Translations under genes and position numbers: made by a program | In this document: piece after piece, positions 7,895 through 15,749 of the stretch | Layout: each line of letters starts with the position of its first letter | Numbering within the stretch: the first letter of the stretch is position 1 | The notes under the pieces: generated by a model | Told to the model about the DNA's origin: nothing | Seen by the model: the letters and a program-made list of their open reading frames with translations, nothing else | Database searches by the model: none | Source of the DNA: Sulfurimicrobium lacus | Lineage (GTDB): Bacteria; Pseudomonadota; Gammaproteobacteria; Burkholderiales; Sulfuricellaceae | Assembly: GCF_011764585.1 (NCBI RefSeq) | Contig: NZ_AP022853.1 | Location: 3,443,501 to 3,507,500 of the forward strand | DNA length: 64,000 nucleotides | Reading direction: 5' to 3'

Positions 7895-8550
7895 GCCGAT
7901 ACCCCCCGACCCCAGCTGAGATAGCGGGGCTGCAAGATAGTCAGGATACGGCGGGGGTAGCCGAGGTTTTCCGGGCAGAAGCTGGCGTGTCGATGGGCCT
8001 TGCCGCAAGCGGCATCCACCGCCATCCGGCCCAGCGCCGGGCGCACCGTGGCGGCTTCCTGCTGCCAGTGCCCCAGCCCGCCGTTATAAGACCGCAAGGC
8101 GGCCCACAAGCGGTCAAACTCCGAAGGGCCGCGCACGCGTTCGAACAGCCAGCGGTCGTAGCCCACCAGCGCCCGCATCGCCCACACCGGGTTGGCCGGC
8201 CGACACTCGGCGGCGGAAAGCCCGTTCTTGTCGCACCACCAGCGCGCCGTGTCCGGCATGAATTGCGCCATGCCTCGCGCCCCTACACGGGAAACGGCCT
8301 CGGGGTTCCAGCCGCTTTCCTGGTGAATTTGGGCGGCAAACGCGGCAACGGGGGCATCCAGCCCCCAAGCGGCATGGGCGGCGCGGGTCAGGTCGGCGCG
8401 ATGCTTGAGGGCGGCACGGGGGATGCCGTCGCCTGCAAAAGCCTTGCCGATAGACGCGGCGGCAAGCATGCCCAAAGCGAAAACGAGCATCCAGCGCAAC
8501 GCCAGATGGAATTGTTTGGGACGCGGCGTCCCCCATCCCGTGCGCCTCAT
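7891..8550 (-). CDS. Endolysin, SLT-type lytic transglycosylase
   Basis: 219 aa. An N-terminal hydrophobic segment (about 19-39) looks like a signal or signal-arrest-release anchor. The lytic transglycosylase core has the catalytic glutamate in H-Q-E-S-G-W-N-P (about 76-83), then G-A-R-G-M-A-Q-F-M-P-D-T-A (about 90-102) and L-R-S-Y-N-G-G (about 151-157). It cleaves the MurNAc-GlcNAc bond of peptidoglycan. It abuts the holin gene (next base after its stop at 8551). Confidence 0.9.
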   Translation of the reverse strand: MRRTGWGTPRPKQFHLALRWMLVFALGMLAAASIGKAFAGDGIPRAALKHRADLTRAAHAAWGLDAPVAAFAAQIHQESGWNPEAVSRVGARGMAQFMPDTARWWCDKNGLSAAECRPANPVWAMRALVGYDRWLFERVRGPSEFDRLWAALRSYNGGLGHWQQEAATVRPALGRMAVDAACGKAHRHASFCPENLGYPRRILTILQPRYLSWGRGVSA

Positions 8551-8877
8551 CTACGCCCCCAGCCCGATGGCCAGCATGGCGCAGCCGACGATAACCGCCC
8601 GGCGCAGCATGGCGGCGGCGAAGACGATCTGCTGGGAAGGCGCGACAGCTTTTTTCGGCACGAACGGCCCGCCCACCGAAACCGCCTGCGCCATGAATTC
8701 ATCGGGCCGGGCATAAGGGAACAACTCGCGATCCAGCCAATACCCGGCCACCCCGGCCATGCTGACCAGGGAAAGCTTGTATAGGCTAACGGGGAGTTGC
8801 TGGGGGTAGAGCAGGCCGATGACGGCCAGCAATAAGACAGTGGCGATCAGCCACCCGGAAAGGCGGGGAAATTTCAT
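8551..8877 (-). CDS. Putative phage holin
   Basis: 108 aa with membrane segments at about 9-26, 34-48 and 88-107, and the internal sequence L-Y-K-L-S-L-V-S-M-A-G-V-A-G-Y-W-L-D-R-E-L-F-P, which recalls the putative holin family of BcepMu-like phages. ATG 8877 is chosen; GGAG lies about 8 bases upstream. It is the first gene after the late palindrome at 8940-8951 and so heads the leftward late operon. Confidence 0.75.
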   Translation of the reverse strand: MKFPRLSGWLIATVLLLAVIGLLYPQQLPVSLYKLSLVSMAGVAGYWLDRELFPYARPDEFMAQAVSVGGPFVPKKAVAPSQQIVFAAAMLRRAVIVGCAMLAIGLGA

Positions 8878-8939
8878 GCACAAGCTCCGGTCAATGGGAT
8901 GACCAGAGCTTACGCGGGCGCGCGAGGCGGGATTAGGCG

Positions 8940-8951
8940 GGAAACGTTTCC
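8940..8951. promoter_or_regulatory. Late-gene palindrome, copy 1 (lysis/terminase operon)
   Basis: GGAAACGTTTCC, centre 68 bp before the holin start on the leftward strand. On that strand CCTAAT follows closely and may act as a -10. Identical cores lie at 18174, 24116 and 29690. Confidence 0.7.
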
Positions 8952-8965
8952 AGCTGGAGGGGCGG

Positions 8966-9502
8966 CTAAGAGGCTACCCGAAGGGTATAGCTGCGGCCCT
9001 TCTTTGCCCGAATAATGTCGCCGCGCATAGCCGCGTAGTAGAGCGCCGTTGAATCAATTTCTGGGTATTGCTTCAGCAGGGCAGATTGAAGAATATCAGG
9101 AGACTCATGGATGATCGCCTTGACCTTCTCCAGCAGCTTTTCGTTGGAGTGAATTTCACGAATCCGCTGTTTCCATTCGCCGCCCCACCGCTGGAAAGCG
9201 GCTTGTTCGCATAGCTTTATCGCCTCATCGGAACGGCAAACGCCGACCAGATACCCCTTGTCTGTCAGGTAGTCATAGCCGGCATGGTAACCGGGACCGC
9301 CGGCTGATTTGATAAAGCCGGAGCTGGTGTGCATCCCGACAGTGCTTAGCTTCTTCTGTTCTGCGTATACCCGTTCGGCGATAGCCACCATCTGCCTTGC
9401 CACAGATGCGGCCTCTGCATGCAAATGCTCTCTCAGCAGAAAATCAAGTCTTTCACTGAGTCGGGAATGCTCGTTCAGGGTGGGGCCGCGATCAAGCTTC
9501 AC
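8966..9502 (-). CDS. Hypothetical protein of the lysogeny module
   Basis: 178 aa, not recognised. The N-terminal half is helical and charged (about 10-50); the middle has G-G-P-G-Y-H-A-G-Y-D-Y-L-T-D-K-G-Y-L-V; the C-terminus (about 130-178) ends in a winged-helix-like stretch with Y-Y-A-A-M-R-G-D-I-I-R-A-K-K-G-R. It is on the same strand as the repressor, two genes downstream, and upstream of the late palindrome at 8940, so it is probably transcribed in the lysogen rather than with the late genes. A moron or accessory role is inferred. Confidence 0.6.
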   Translation of the reverse strand: MKLDRGPTLNEHSRLSERLDFLLREHLHAEAASVARQMVAIAERVYAEQKKLSTVGMHTSSGFIKSAGGPGYHAGYDYLTDKGYLVGVCRSDEAIKLCEQAAFQRWGGEWKQRIREIHSNEKLLEKVKAIIHESPDILQSALLKQYPEIDSTALYYAAMRGDIIRAKKGRSYTLRVAS

Positions 9503-9511
9503 GTTTGCTCG

Positions 9512-10141
9512 TTACTGTCCCCATGCGACAACCCTGCCAGACATGACATTGACCCAGAGCGGCCCATAGTTATAGACGCTTGCTACGCCGTCCGGGCGGT
9601 TCACCTGGCCGGATAGCTTCACCGGGCCAACGCACTCTTGAACGCGCCAAATAGGCATGCCGATGCTTGGCGTTTTGTAGTCGCCACCACACCGGACTTT
9701 GAGTTCTGCCACGTCAGCGTTGTGCTTCTTCTGCGCGGCCCGCTCGCGCTTCTCTTCGGCGGCAACATCGGCTTCCATCTCCGCCTGTTTTTTGTCTTGT
9801 TCGGACTTGATCTGCTGATACTTCAATTCCCGTTGCAGGCGCTCGTTTTCGGCCTGGGCTTGCTTTTGCACCTGCGCGTCACGGCTGGCCTGTGCAGCTT
9901 GCTCGACCTTGAGACGAACATCTTCCGCCCGTACCGCCTCTCGCTGCGACTTGTCTTGAAGGTACTTTTCTCGGCGGGCCGTCTCCTGTTTTTCGCGTTC
10001 CGCCTTGCGTTGTTGAATCTTTTCTTTTGCGATGCACTCCCTATCTAGGAAGAAGCAATTGCTTTGCTCTGGCCCATTATCAGCAATGGCGTACTGAGAA
10101 AGCAGCAAGGAAAGGGTAGCCACAGTTATGGAATGCTTCAT
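9512..10141 (-). CDS. Exported coiled-coil protein of the lysogeny module
   Basis: 209 aa with a cleavable signal (about 1-20, ending S-Q-Y-A-I-A-D), one cysteine pair near the mature N-terminus (C-F-F-L-D-R-E-C), a highly charged coiled coil rich in K/E/Q/R (about 38-145), and a small C-terminal domain (about 146-209) with M-P-I-W-R-V-Q-E-C-V-G and V-N-V-M-S-G-R-V-V-A-W-G. The C-terminal part resembles the small domains in periplasmic proteins that begin R-C-G...I-G-M. Its start overlaps the repressor stop, so it should be made in the lysogen. Superinfection exclusion is a plausible guess only. Confidence 0.65.
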   Translation of the reverse strand: MKHSITVATLSLLLSQYAIADNGPEQSNCFFLDRECIAKEKIQQRKAEREKQETARREKYLQDKSQREAVRAEDVRLKVEQAAQASRDAQVQKQAQAENERLQRELKYQQIKSEQDKKQAEMEADVAAEEKRERAAQKKHNADVAELKVRCGGDYKTPSIGMPIWRVQECVGPVKLSGQVNRPDGVASVYNYGPLWVNVMSGRVVAWGQ

Positions 10142-10470
10142 TTTTCTTCCTCTTCGTTTACTGTCGCTGCCAGAAGCGCGTCTACTCCGCGTTGGACGTC
10201 TTTGTGGCTTCGCCTGTAACGGTCGATCAGCGCCATTTCGTGTGGGCTAATTGACACATCAAGACGGTTTGAGCCAGCAAGTATGGTGGGCACGTCAAAA
10301 CCGGCTTTTTTTAAAGCTATGAATACGTCCCCACCCGGCATTGCGCCGCGCTCGTATTTTCCCCACATCTCTCGGCTTACACCTACCGCCTCACCAGCTT
10401 GAGCTTGGCTCAAACCTAAGCGCTTTCGCTCTTCTTTCAATCTTTTGGCAAAAAGAGAACTTTCATCCAT
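10138..10470 (-). CDS. Prophage repressor, XRE/Cro-CI helix-turn-helix type
   Basis: 110 aa. HTH_3 fold at about 6-60: R-L-K-E-E-R-K-R-L-G-L-S-Q-A-Q-A-G-E-A-V-G-V-S with recognition segment R-E-M-W-G-K-Y-E-R-G. A short C-terminal helical part (about 75-110) may mediate dimerisation; there is no S24 peptidase domain, so induction is not by classical LexA-type self-cleavage. Start ATG 10470 is favoured by AAGGG 6 bases upstream; a longer in-frame start at 10512 would run through the operator. It is divergent from the early operon. Confidence 0.85.
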   Translation of the reverse strand: MDESSLFAKRLKEERKRLGLSQAQAGEAVGVSREMWGKYERGAMPGGDVFIALKKAGFDVPTILAGSNRLDVSISPHEMALIDRYRRSHKDVQRGVDALLAATVNEEEEK

Positions 10471-10479
10471 ACAACACCC

Positions 10480-10508
10480 TTGACAAAGAGAACTTGAGTT
10501 CTCATAAT
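10480..10508 (+). promoter_or_regulatory. Early lytic promoter with operator in the spacer
   Basis: TTGACA (10480-10485), a 17-bp spacer, and CATAAT (10503-10508) form a near-consensus sigma-70 promoter reading into the early genes. The spacer holds the perfect inverted repeat GAGAACT-TG-AGTTCTC (10488-10503), so a bound repressor would cover both hexamers. A half-site GAGAACT recurs at 10454-10460 at the start of the repressor gene. Confidence 0.8.
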
Positions 10509-10549
10509 TCACACATCACGCAATTCTTTTACTCGGAGAGCAACAGAAA

Positions 10550-10774
10550 ATGAAGCATATCACAAGCACAAGACCGACCAAGTCCGCGCTGATCAAGAAG
10601 CGTGCAGAGCTTGCCGCCAAGGGCATCAACCTGCGCGAGTTGTGCGAGTCCGGCGGCGTCAGTTATCAGGCCGCACGTGAGCTGCTGTGCGGTAAAGCCA
10701 GCGGCCGCCGAGGCAATTCACATAAGGCCGCAGTTTTCCTTGGCCTCAAGCCCAACCCTGAAAAACCCAACTAA
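10550..10774 (+). CDS. Small DNA-binding regulator, BcepMu gp16 family (Ner-like position)
   Basis: 74 aa with the family pattern: A-E-L-A-A-K-G-I-N-L-R-E-L-C ... V-S-Y-Q-A-A-R-E-L-L-C-G-K then G-N-S-H-K-A-A-V-F-L-G-L-K, a compact helix-turn-helix. As first gene after the early promoter it occupies the position of Ner in Mu, where it would turn down early transcription and repressor synthesis. GGAGA precedes the ATG by about 9 bases. Confidence 0.8.
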   Translation: MKHITSTRPTKSALIKKRAELAAKGINLRELCESGGVSYQAARELLCGKASGRRGNSHKAAVFLGLKPNPEKPN

Positions 10775-10795
10775 ATTGCCTATTTGGAGTAAGAA

Positions 10796-12142
10796 ATGCC
10801 CAGCTCAATCAAATATACGCACCCGCAAAACCCCGATCTTCAATGGACCGGTAAAGGCCGCAAGCCAATATGGGTAGACCGTTGGCTGAACGATGGCGGC
10901 ACGCTAGAGCAGTTGGAGAGCGCGCCCGATACGAAGGATTACGACCTCGGCATCACGGACGGAGTTGTAACTCAGCCCGCCCTCGGTGAGCAACTCTACG
11001 CCGACCGGATTGCGGCCGGACAGGCCTCAATGCCTGATGAAGACGATCCTTCCTTCACGCCGGGCGTTAGGGCGGCGCTTGAGGAAGCCTTGAACCGTAA
11101 TCGCAGCCGGATCGAGTCCGCCACTATGCAGGCCGTGCAGGCGTCTCACAGATCCGACTCCAGCAAGCTTGATTTTTCTGACGACAAGTTGCAGGTATGC
11201 CTGAGCGAGTTTGGCTTTTCCGCACTGACAGCGGATGAGTTCATGCAAGCAGGCGTGGATGAATCCAACAAGAGTTTGCTGCACGCCTGCCGTGCGGGTA
11301 CCGCGTTTTGGGCCGCGCAGGAGGCATTGAAATTGTCGACTACGCCGGGCGTAGTCGACAATTCAGACACGAGTACGCCCGGCGTACTCGACACCTTCAA
11401 AGAATGGATCGGCGAGCGCGGGCTGAGCAAACCGCGTGTCTATGAGGCCATCCGCCTGGCGAAGTTCTACTCGCGCCTGCCCGAAGAAAGCCGCAGTCAG
11501 ATGCTCTCCATCGGAAAAAAACAGGCGCTGCTGCTTGCCTCCCTCTCGCAGGAAGTTATCGACCAAGCCGCCGAATGCGGCAATGACCTGATCGGCAAAG
11601 CTGACCTGATGACGGTTGCCGAACTCAAGGGAGAAATCGCCTCCCTGCAGCGCCGCGAGAAGAATTACGAGGCGGAACTGGAGCGGGCCGGCAACCAGAT
11701 CAAGCGCTTGTCTGAGGCCAAGAAGCGCACCACCGATTTCCTTCTGCGTACCGAGGAATTGCGTGAAGAGTGCATGGCCCTTCAACTGGGCGGTGAACTG
11801 CATTTGAATGGCTTGCGAAAACTGTTTGACGATACCGACACGCAGGCGCCAGAAGGTGGCTTGCAGGCGGAGCATGTGTGGATCGCGGCCAATACGCTCG
11901 CCGCCCGTGCCCTTGACTTGGTGGAATACCTGCACGCCCGCATGCCTGAAGGTGCGCCGGACCGCCCGCTGGCTCGCCACCTGCTCACCCCGGACGAGGC
12001 GGAGCGCTGGATGCTCGACTACCCCCTGATCGAAAACCGCCATGCCGCCGAGGCGGCGGTGCGCGAATCGCGCCGCGAGGCGACCCGCCCGCGTGGCCCC
12101 GGCCGTCCCAAAGGTTCCGCGAACAAGGCCGCCGGAGAATAA
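10796..12142 (+). CDS. H-NS-type DNA-binding domain fused to DUF3102-like phage protein
   Basis: 448 aa. Residues about 5-45 match the H-NS/StpA C-terminal DNA-binding domain: Y-T-H-P-Q-N-P-D-L-Q-W-T-G-K-G-R-K-P-I-W-V then L-N-D-G-G-T-L-E-Q-L; the T-G-K-G-R-K-P loop corresponds to the minor-groove AT-hook-like motif. From about 125 on it resembles DUF3102-type Mu-like early proteins, with an HTH-like region W-I-G-E-R-G-L-S-K-P-R-V-Y-E-A-I-R-L-A-K-F-Y, a coiled coil (about 270-330) and a basic tail P-R-G-P-G-R-P-K-G-S. Located directly before the transposase. It might silence or organise phage DNA; function inferred. Confidence 0.7.
   Translation: MPSSIKYTHPQNPDLQWTGKGRKPIWVDRWLNDGGTLEQLESAPDTKDYDLGITDGVVTQPALGEQLYADRIAAGQASMPDEDDPSFTPGVRAALEEALNRNRSRIESATMQAVQASHRSDSSKLDFSDDKLQVCLSEFGFSALTADEFMQAGVDESNKSLLHACRAGTAFWAAQEALKLSTTPGVVDNSDTSTPGVLDTFKEWIGERGLSKPRVYEAIRLAKFYSRLPEESRSQMLSIGKKQALLLASLSQEVIDQAAECGNDLIGKADLMTVAELKGEIASLQRREKNYEAELERAGNQIKRLSEAKKRTTDFLLRTEELREECMALQLGGELHLNGLRKLFDDTDTQAPEGGLQAEHVWIAANTLAARALDLVEYLHARMPEGAPDRPLARHLLTPDEAERWMLDYPLIENRHAAEAAVRESRREATRPRGPGRPKGSANKAAGE
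11331..11363. repeat. Perfect 15-bp-arm palindrome inside a coding sequence
   Basis: AATTGTCGACTACGC (11331-11345), loop CGG, then its exact complement (11349-11363). It encodes the peptide L-S-T-T-P-G-V-V-D-N-S in the H-NS/DUF3102 gene. A related palindrome follows at 11370. Confidence 0.7.
11370..11390. repeat. Second palindrome in the same gene
   Basis: CGAGTACGCC-C-GGCGTACTCG, 10-bp perfect arms. The core TACGCCxGGCGTA is shared with the palindrome at 11331-11363, and the encoded peptides repeat (S-T-P-G-V-L-D-T versus T-T-P-G-V-V-D-N), so the pair probably arose by duplication. Confidence 0.65.
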
Positions 12143-12160
12143 ATCATGAAGGGAGCGCAA

Positions 12161-13822
12161 ATGATCAAGCGCATCGAATCGGCCACGGGCGGCGCGACGG
12201 TAGTCATGCCCACCGCCAAGGTGCTGGCGCTACGCAGCCGCGACCCCTGGCGCGAGGCTACCGACCGCGCCCGGCAGGAAGCGTTGTCCCGAGAGGGCGT
12301 AGTGCTGTACGTGAGGGGGCTGACCGATAGCGGTGTCACTCAGAACAACGCGGTCTTGCTGCTCTTGGAGCGCGGCATGGCCGGCAATCTTCCGCCTCAT
12401 GTTGCCTACATGCTGGCGGGCTCTGCCAAGGCTGATCGGGCCGCGCCGTCCCGCTCCGCAATTTGCGAGTGGTGCGCCCAGTACCGCGAAGGCGGCATCG
12501 CCGCCTTGCTCCCCGACCACAAAGGCCGGGTGGTTGAAGCCGCCGGCTGGTGGGGCCCCGCCCTGGAGTATTACAACGTGCCCGGCAAGCCCGACATGTC
12601 CGCCGTGCATCGCCGCCTGGTTGAGGTGGACGGCTTTGCCGTCAGCTATGACCAGGTCCGCAACTACCTGACAGGAGTGCCCGCCATGCTTGGACGCAAC
12701 AGCCCCGCCCGGATCGGAAAGAACCTTTACCGCCTGACTGAGAAGGCCTACATCCGCCGCTCCACCGAGAACGCTTTGCCCGGCGACGTGTATGTGGCCG
12801 ACGGCTACCGCGCCGACGTGTACCTGGCTCACCCGGTTACCGGCGACATCTGGCGACCGGAACTCACGGTGGCCATCGACATGCGCAGCCGCTTCCCGGT
12901 GGGCTGGCGAGCCGACGAGCACGAGGGCACTTATGCAGTGCAGAACATGTGGGCGGAATGCTTCGCCCGCTGGAACCATGTCCCGCCGCTGCTCTATGTC
13001 GATAACGGCTCGGGCTACAAGAACAAGCTGATGAGCGACGAAATGACCGGCTTTTATGCCCGTGCCGGGGTACAGCAGGTTATCCATGCCATTCCCGGCA
13101 ACCCGCACGGCAAGGGCTGGGTGGAGCGCTTTTTCCGTATCGTCAAGGACGATTTCCTCAAGCTGTGGCGACCAGAGTTCTATTGCGGCACCGACATGGC
13201 CCCGGAAGCGTTGAGCCATACCGTGCGCGAGGTCAAGGCGGGGCGTCTGGCGCTGCCGACGCTGGCGCAGTTTTCCGATGCCTTCAACGAATGGATGCTG
13301 CGCTACGCCTACCGCCCCCACCCGGAAGACAAGAACGTGACGCGGGCCGAACTGTGGTCGCAGCTGGTCCCGATCCCGCCGCATGCCAGCGTGACCGAAC
13401 TCAAGCGCCAGGCCGTCACACTCACGGTGCAGCGCGCCAGCGTCAAGCACGGCAGGCGTGAATACAAGCACCCCGAGCTGCATGCCTTCAACGGCCAGAA
13501 GCTGGTACTGGAATACGACCTGATGGATGACCGCATCGCCGTCATGCGCACCCTGGAAGGCCGCTGGATTTGCGATGCCCACCTGATCAGCGCCATCGAT
13601 GCAATCGCGCCGAACCGCATGGAAGAGAAGCGCGTAGCCCGCGTAGACGACGCCATGAAGCGCCTGGAAAAGAAGATGGACGAACAGAAGGCCCGCGCCG
13701 GCCTGCTGATCGATGCCGACGCCGTAGCCGAGGGGGCTTTACCTTCCCTGGAGGGCGAGGCCCGGCGGATCGCCGACGGCGACGACGAACCGCTTTTGCT
13801 TGATTTGACGATTGATGACTAA
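12161..13822 (+). CDS. DDE transposase, MuA-like
   Basis: 553 aa. The RNase H-like core has D-V-Y-V-A-D-G-Y (first Asp, about 211-216), Y-V-D-N-G-S-G-Y-K-N (second Asp, about 280-289) and G-K-G-W-V-E-R-F-F (catalytic Glu, about 317-325), followed by a Mu-type transposase C-terminal beta-barrel (about 395-455). N-terminal DNA-binding domains are expected at about 30-190. It catalyses strand transfer during integration and replicative transposition. ATG 12161 is chosen over 12146 because AAGGGAG sits about 7 bases upstream. The gene overlaps the start region of the B gene. Confidence 0.92.
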   Translation: MIKRIESATGGATVVMPTAKVLALRSRDPWREATDRARQEALSREGVVLYVRGLTDSGVTQNNAVLLLLERGMAGNLPPHVAYMLAGSAKADRAAPSRSAICEWCAQYREGGIAALLPDHKGRVVEAAGWWGPALEYYNVPGKPDMSAVHRRLVEVDGFAVSYDQVRNYLTGVPAMLGRNSPARIGKNLYRLTEKAYIRRSTENALPGDVYVADGYRADVYLAHPVTGDIWRPELTVAIDMRSRFPVGWRADEHEGTYAVQNMWAECFARWNHVPPLLYVDNGSGYKNKLMSDEMTGFYARAGVQQVIHAIPGNPHGKGWVERFFRIVKDDFLKLWRPEFYCGTDMAPEALSHTVREVKAGRLALPTLAQFSDAFNEWMLRYAYRPHPEDKNVTRAELWSQLVPIPPHASVTELKRQAVTLTVQRASVKHGRREYKHPELHAFNGQKLVLEYDLMDDRIAVMRTLEGRWICDAHLISAIDAIAPNRMEEKRVARVDDAMKRLEKKMDEQKARAGLLIDADAVAEGALPSLEGEARRIADGDDEPLLLDLTIDD

Positions 13823-13832
13823 GGGAGAAACC

Positions 13833-14795
13833 ATGGAACAAATTGAAGAAGTGGGTGTGACGTCGTGGCCCGGCCACTACAGCGCCGCCGACGTGTTGCT
13901 GATTGCCGGCATCCAGGCTTGGATGAAACAGCGCCGCTATACCCAGGCGGCGCTGGCCCGGCTGGCTCGTATTTCGGCCAGCAGCCTTAACCAGATCCTC
14001 AAGGGCGTGTACGCCACCAGCCCGGCCAAGATGCTGGCCTCGGTCGAATCGGCCATGCGCCATGCCGACGAGACCAGCTCGGACGCCGTAGCGCCCGTGG
14101 ATACCAGCGTTTTCAAGCTGGCCCACGCCGCCTGCGGCATGGCGCGGCGCTACCGCAACTTCGCGGTGTTCACCGGCTTTGTCGGCACCGGCAAGACCTT
14201 CGCCATCAAGCACTATGCGGCCACCCACCCCAACACGCACCTGATCGAGGCGACGCCGACCATGACCCCGCAAAGCCTGGTCAAGCTGCTGGCCCGCGTG
14301 GTGGCCGGCTACGACGGCAAGGGCAGCATCGACGACAAGTTCCGCGCCGTGATCGAGGCGCTCAAGAATACCGACAGCCTCCTGATCGTGGATGAGGCCG
14401 AAACCCTCACCCCGCACCAGCTGCACACCCTGCGCCGCCTGCGCGACCTGGCCAACGTCGGTATCGTGCTGTGCGGCACCGAACACCTCTCCGGCCTGAT
14501 CAAGCCCCTGCACGGTCAGTTCGACCAGATCCGGAGCCGCACCGGCTTCTGGCCCGAGACGGTGCGCGCCATCAACGCCGAAGACGCCGCCGCCCTGGTG
14601 CAGTCCGGCTTCGGCACCGAGGACGTGCCCGACGAGGTGATAGCCCGCCTCTACCAGTATTGCAAGGGCAGCGCCCGGATGCTGGTGGAAGGGCTGATCG
14701 CCGGGGTCAAGGAATTCCGCCGGGGGCGCGTTTTGGACGTGAAGCTGGTGGATGCCGTAGCCAAGCAAGCCCTGTGCTTGCAATCGATAGCCTGA
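13833..14795 (+). CDS. Transposition ATPase, MuB-like
   Basis: 320 aa. N-terminal HTH (about 25-65: L-A-R-L-A-R-I-S-A-S-S-L-N-Q-I-L-K-G), then an AAA ATPase with Walker A G-F-V-G-T-G-K-T-F (about 115-123), Walker B L-L-I-V-D-E-A-E-T (about 177-185) and a sensor-like C-G-T-E-H-L. In Mu, MuB binds target DNA as an ATP-dependent filament, stimulates MuA and gives target immunity. ATG 13833 is preceded by AAGGGAG; earlier in-frame starts at 13812/13815 overlap transposase. Confidence 0.92.
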   Translation: MEQIEEVGVTSWPGHYSAADVLLIAGIQAWMKQRRYTQAALARLARISASSLNQILKGVYATSPAKMLASVESAMRHADETSSDAVAPVDTSVFKLAHAACGMARRYRNFAVFTGFVGTGKTFAIKHYAATHPNTHLIEATPTMTPQSLVKLLARVVAGYDGKGSIDDKFRAVIEALKNTDSLLIVDEAETLTPHQLHTLRRLRDLANVGIVLCGTEHLSGLIKPLHGQFDQIRSRTGFWPETVRAINAEDAAALVQSGFGTEDVPDEVIARLYQYCKGSARMLVEGLIAGVKEFRRGRVLDVKLVDAVAKQALCLQSIA

Positions 14796-14806
14796 AAGGA
14801 GCAGTG

Positions 14807-15082
14807 ATGATCAAGTTCTCCACCCAACCCTCTACCGCCCGCGAGAGAGGGAACGTTATACGGATCGCGAACCGCCCCACCGTCTTCCATCCGGAATTTG
14901 TCGCGCGCCTGAAGGAATCCAACCAGGCGTTGCGCCTGCTGCGCGCCATCGGCTGCAAGGTGATCTCGCTGCGGGTAAGCCTGGCGCCCGGCGCACAGAC
15001 CGAGATCGTGGTAAACCGCAACCCGCAAATGCGGCTGGCGCATTGCCCCAGCGTGCATGTCACGCACGGGAGAACGGCATGA
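14807..15082 (+). CDS. Hypothetical early phage protein
   Basis: 91 aa, not recognised as a named family. The central part F-V-A-R-L-K-E-S-N-Q-A-L-R-L-L-R-A-I-G-C-K-V is an amphipathic helix, followed by a strand ending V-V-N-R-N-P-Q-M. AAAGGAG lies 6 bases before ATG 14807, and the stop overlaps the start of the next gene (ATGA). Its place after the B gene is where Mu carries its non-essential early genes. Confidence 0.65.
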   Translation: MIKFSTQPSTARERGNVIRIANRPTVFHPEFVARLKESNQALRLLRAIGCKVISLRVSLAPGAQTEIVVNRNPQMRLAHCPSVHVTHGRTA

Positions 15083-15267
15083 CGGAGCGGAACGACGTAG
15101 CGCTGCTGGCCGACATGGCCTGCGAAATCGACTACCTGCGGGACAAGTTCCTGAAGCCGGAATGGCATGACGCCTTGACGGCATGCGTGAAAACGCTGCA
15201 TGACGTGGCGCAGGCCGCCAGCACGGAGTTCGGTTTCGAGATCTACGCAACGGATGGGGACGACTGA
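15079..15267 (+). CDS. Small hypothetical early phage protein
   Basis: 62 aa, acidic (ends A-T-D-G-D-D), mostly helical, with no domain I recognise. It is overlapped at both ends by its neighbours (ATGA at 15079, shared A at 15267), so it is clearly part of the polycistronic early unit. Confidence 0.65.
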   Translation: MTERNDVALLADMACEIDYLRDKFLKPEWHDALTACVKTLHDVAQAASTEFGFEIYATDGDD

Positions 15268-15749
15268 TGCGCACCCGCTGCCCGGCCTGCGGCGCGACCC
15301 TGTCGCTGGACGCCCTGATCGCCCACGATGGGGCGCGGGAGGCGCTGGTCGCCGTGTTCAAGCTCTCCGGCCCGCTCGGCTCTGCGGTGGTGCGCTACCT
15401 GGCGCTGTTCCGCCCGGCGGCGCGTGAGCTGACCATGGACCGGGTGGCCAAGCTGCTGGGCGAGATCCTGCCCGACATCCAGGCGCAGCGCATCGGCCGT
15501 GACGGGCAGGTGTTCGACGCCCCGCTGGAAGCTTGGGTATGGGGCATCGAGCAGAGCCTCGCCGCCCGTGACGCCGGTCGCCTGAAAGCGCCGCTCAAGA
15601 CCCACGGCTGGCTGTATGAGGTCATCAGCAGCTACCGGCCAACGGCGGGCCAGACGGTGGTCGACGGGGCGCCGCGCCTCTCCAGCGGCAAGCAGCCGTC
15701 GCGGACGCTTTCCGGTATTTCCGCCCTGGAGAACTTCAAGCATGGCTGA
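15267..15749 (+). CDS. Hypothetical early phage protein with N-terminal CxxC
   Basis: 160 aa. It starts M-R-T-R-C-P-A-C-G-A, half of a zinc knuckle, followed by an entirely helical region (about 20-120) and a glycine/serine-rich tail. The end S-G-I-S-A-L-E-N-F-K resembles the tails of phage proteins that contact replication factors, but this is not enough to assign a function. It starts within the stop of the previous gene and overlaps the next by 8 bp. Confidence 0.65.
   Translation: MRTRCPACGATLSLDALIAHDGAREALVAVFKLSGPLGSAVVRYLALFRPAARELTMDRVAKLLGEILPDIQAQRIGRDGQVFDAPLEAWVWGIEQSLAARDAGRLKAPLKTHGWLYEVISSYRPTAGQTVVDGAPRLSSGKQPSRTLSGISALENFKHG

Noticed and set aside
12230-13582. 450-codon open frame on the minus strand opposite the transposase
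   Set aside because: It is antisense to a well-supported DDE transposase, has low-complexity H/G/V-rich composition and no recognisable domain; high GC makes such shadows common here.
15242-15270. Frameshift or broken gene between 15079 and 15749
   Set aside because: Stops and starts overlap by one to eight bases throughout the early operon, which is normal translational coupling, not decay.
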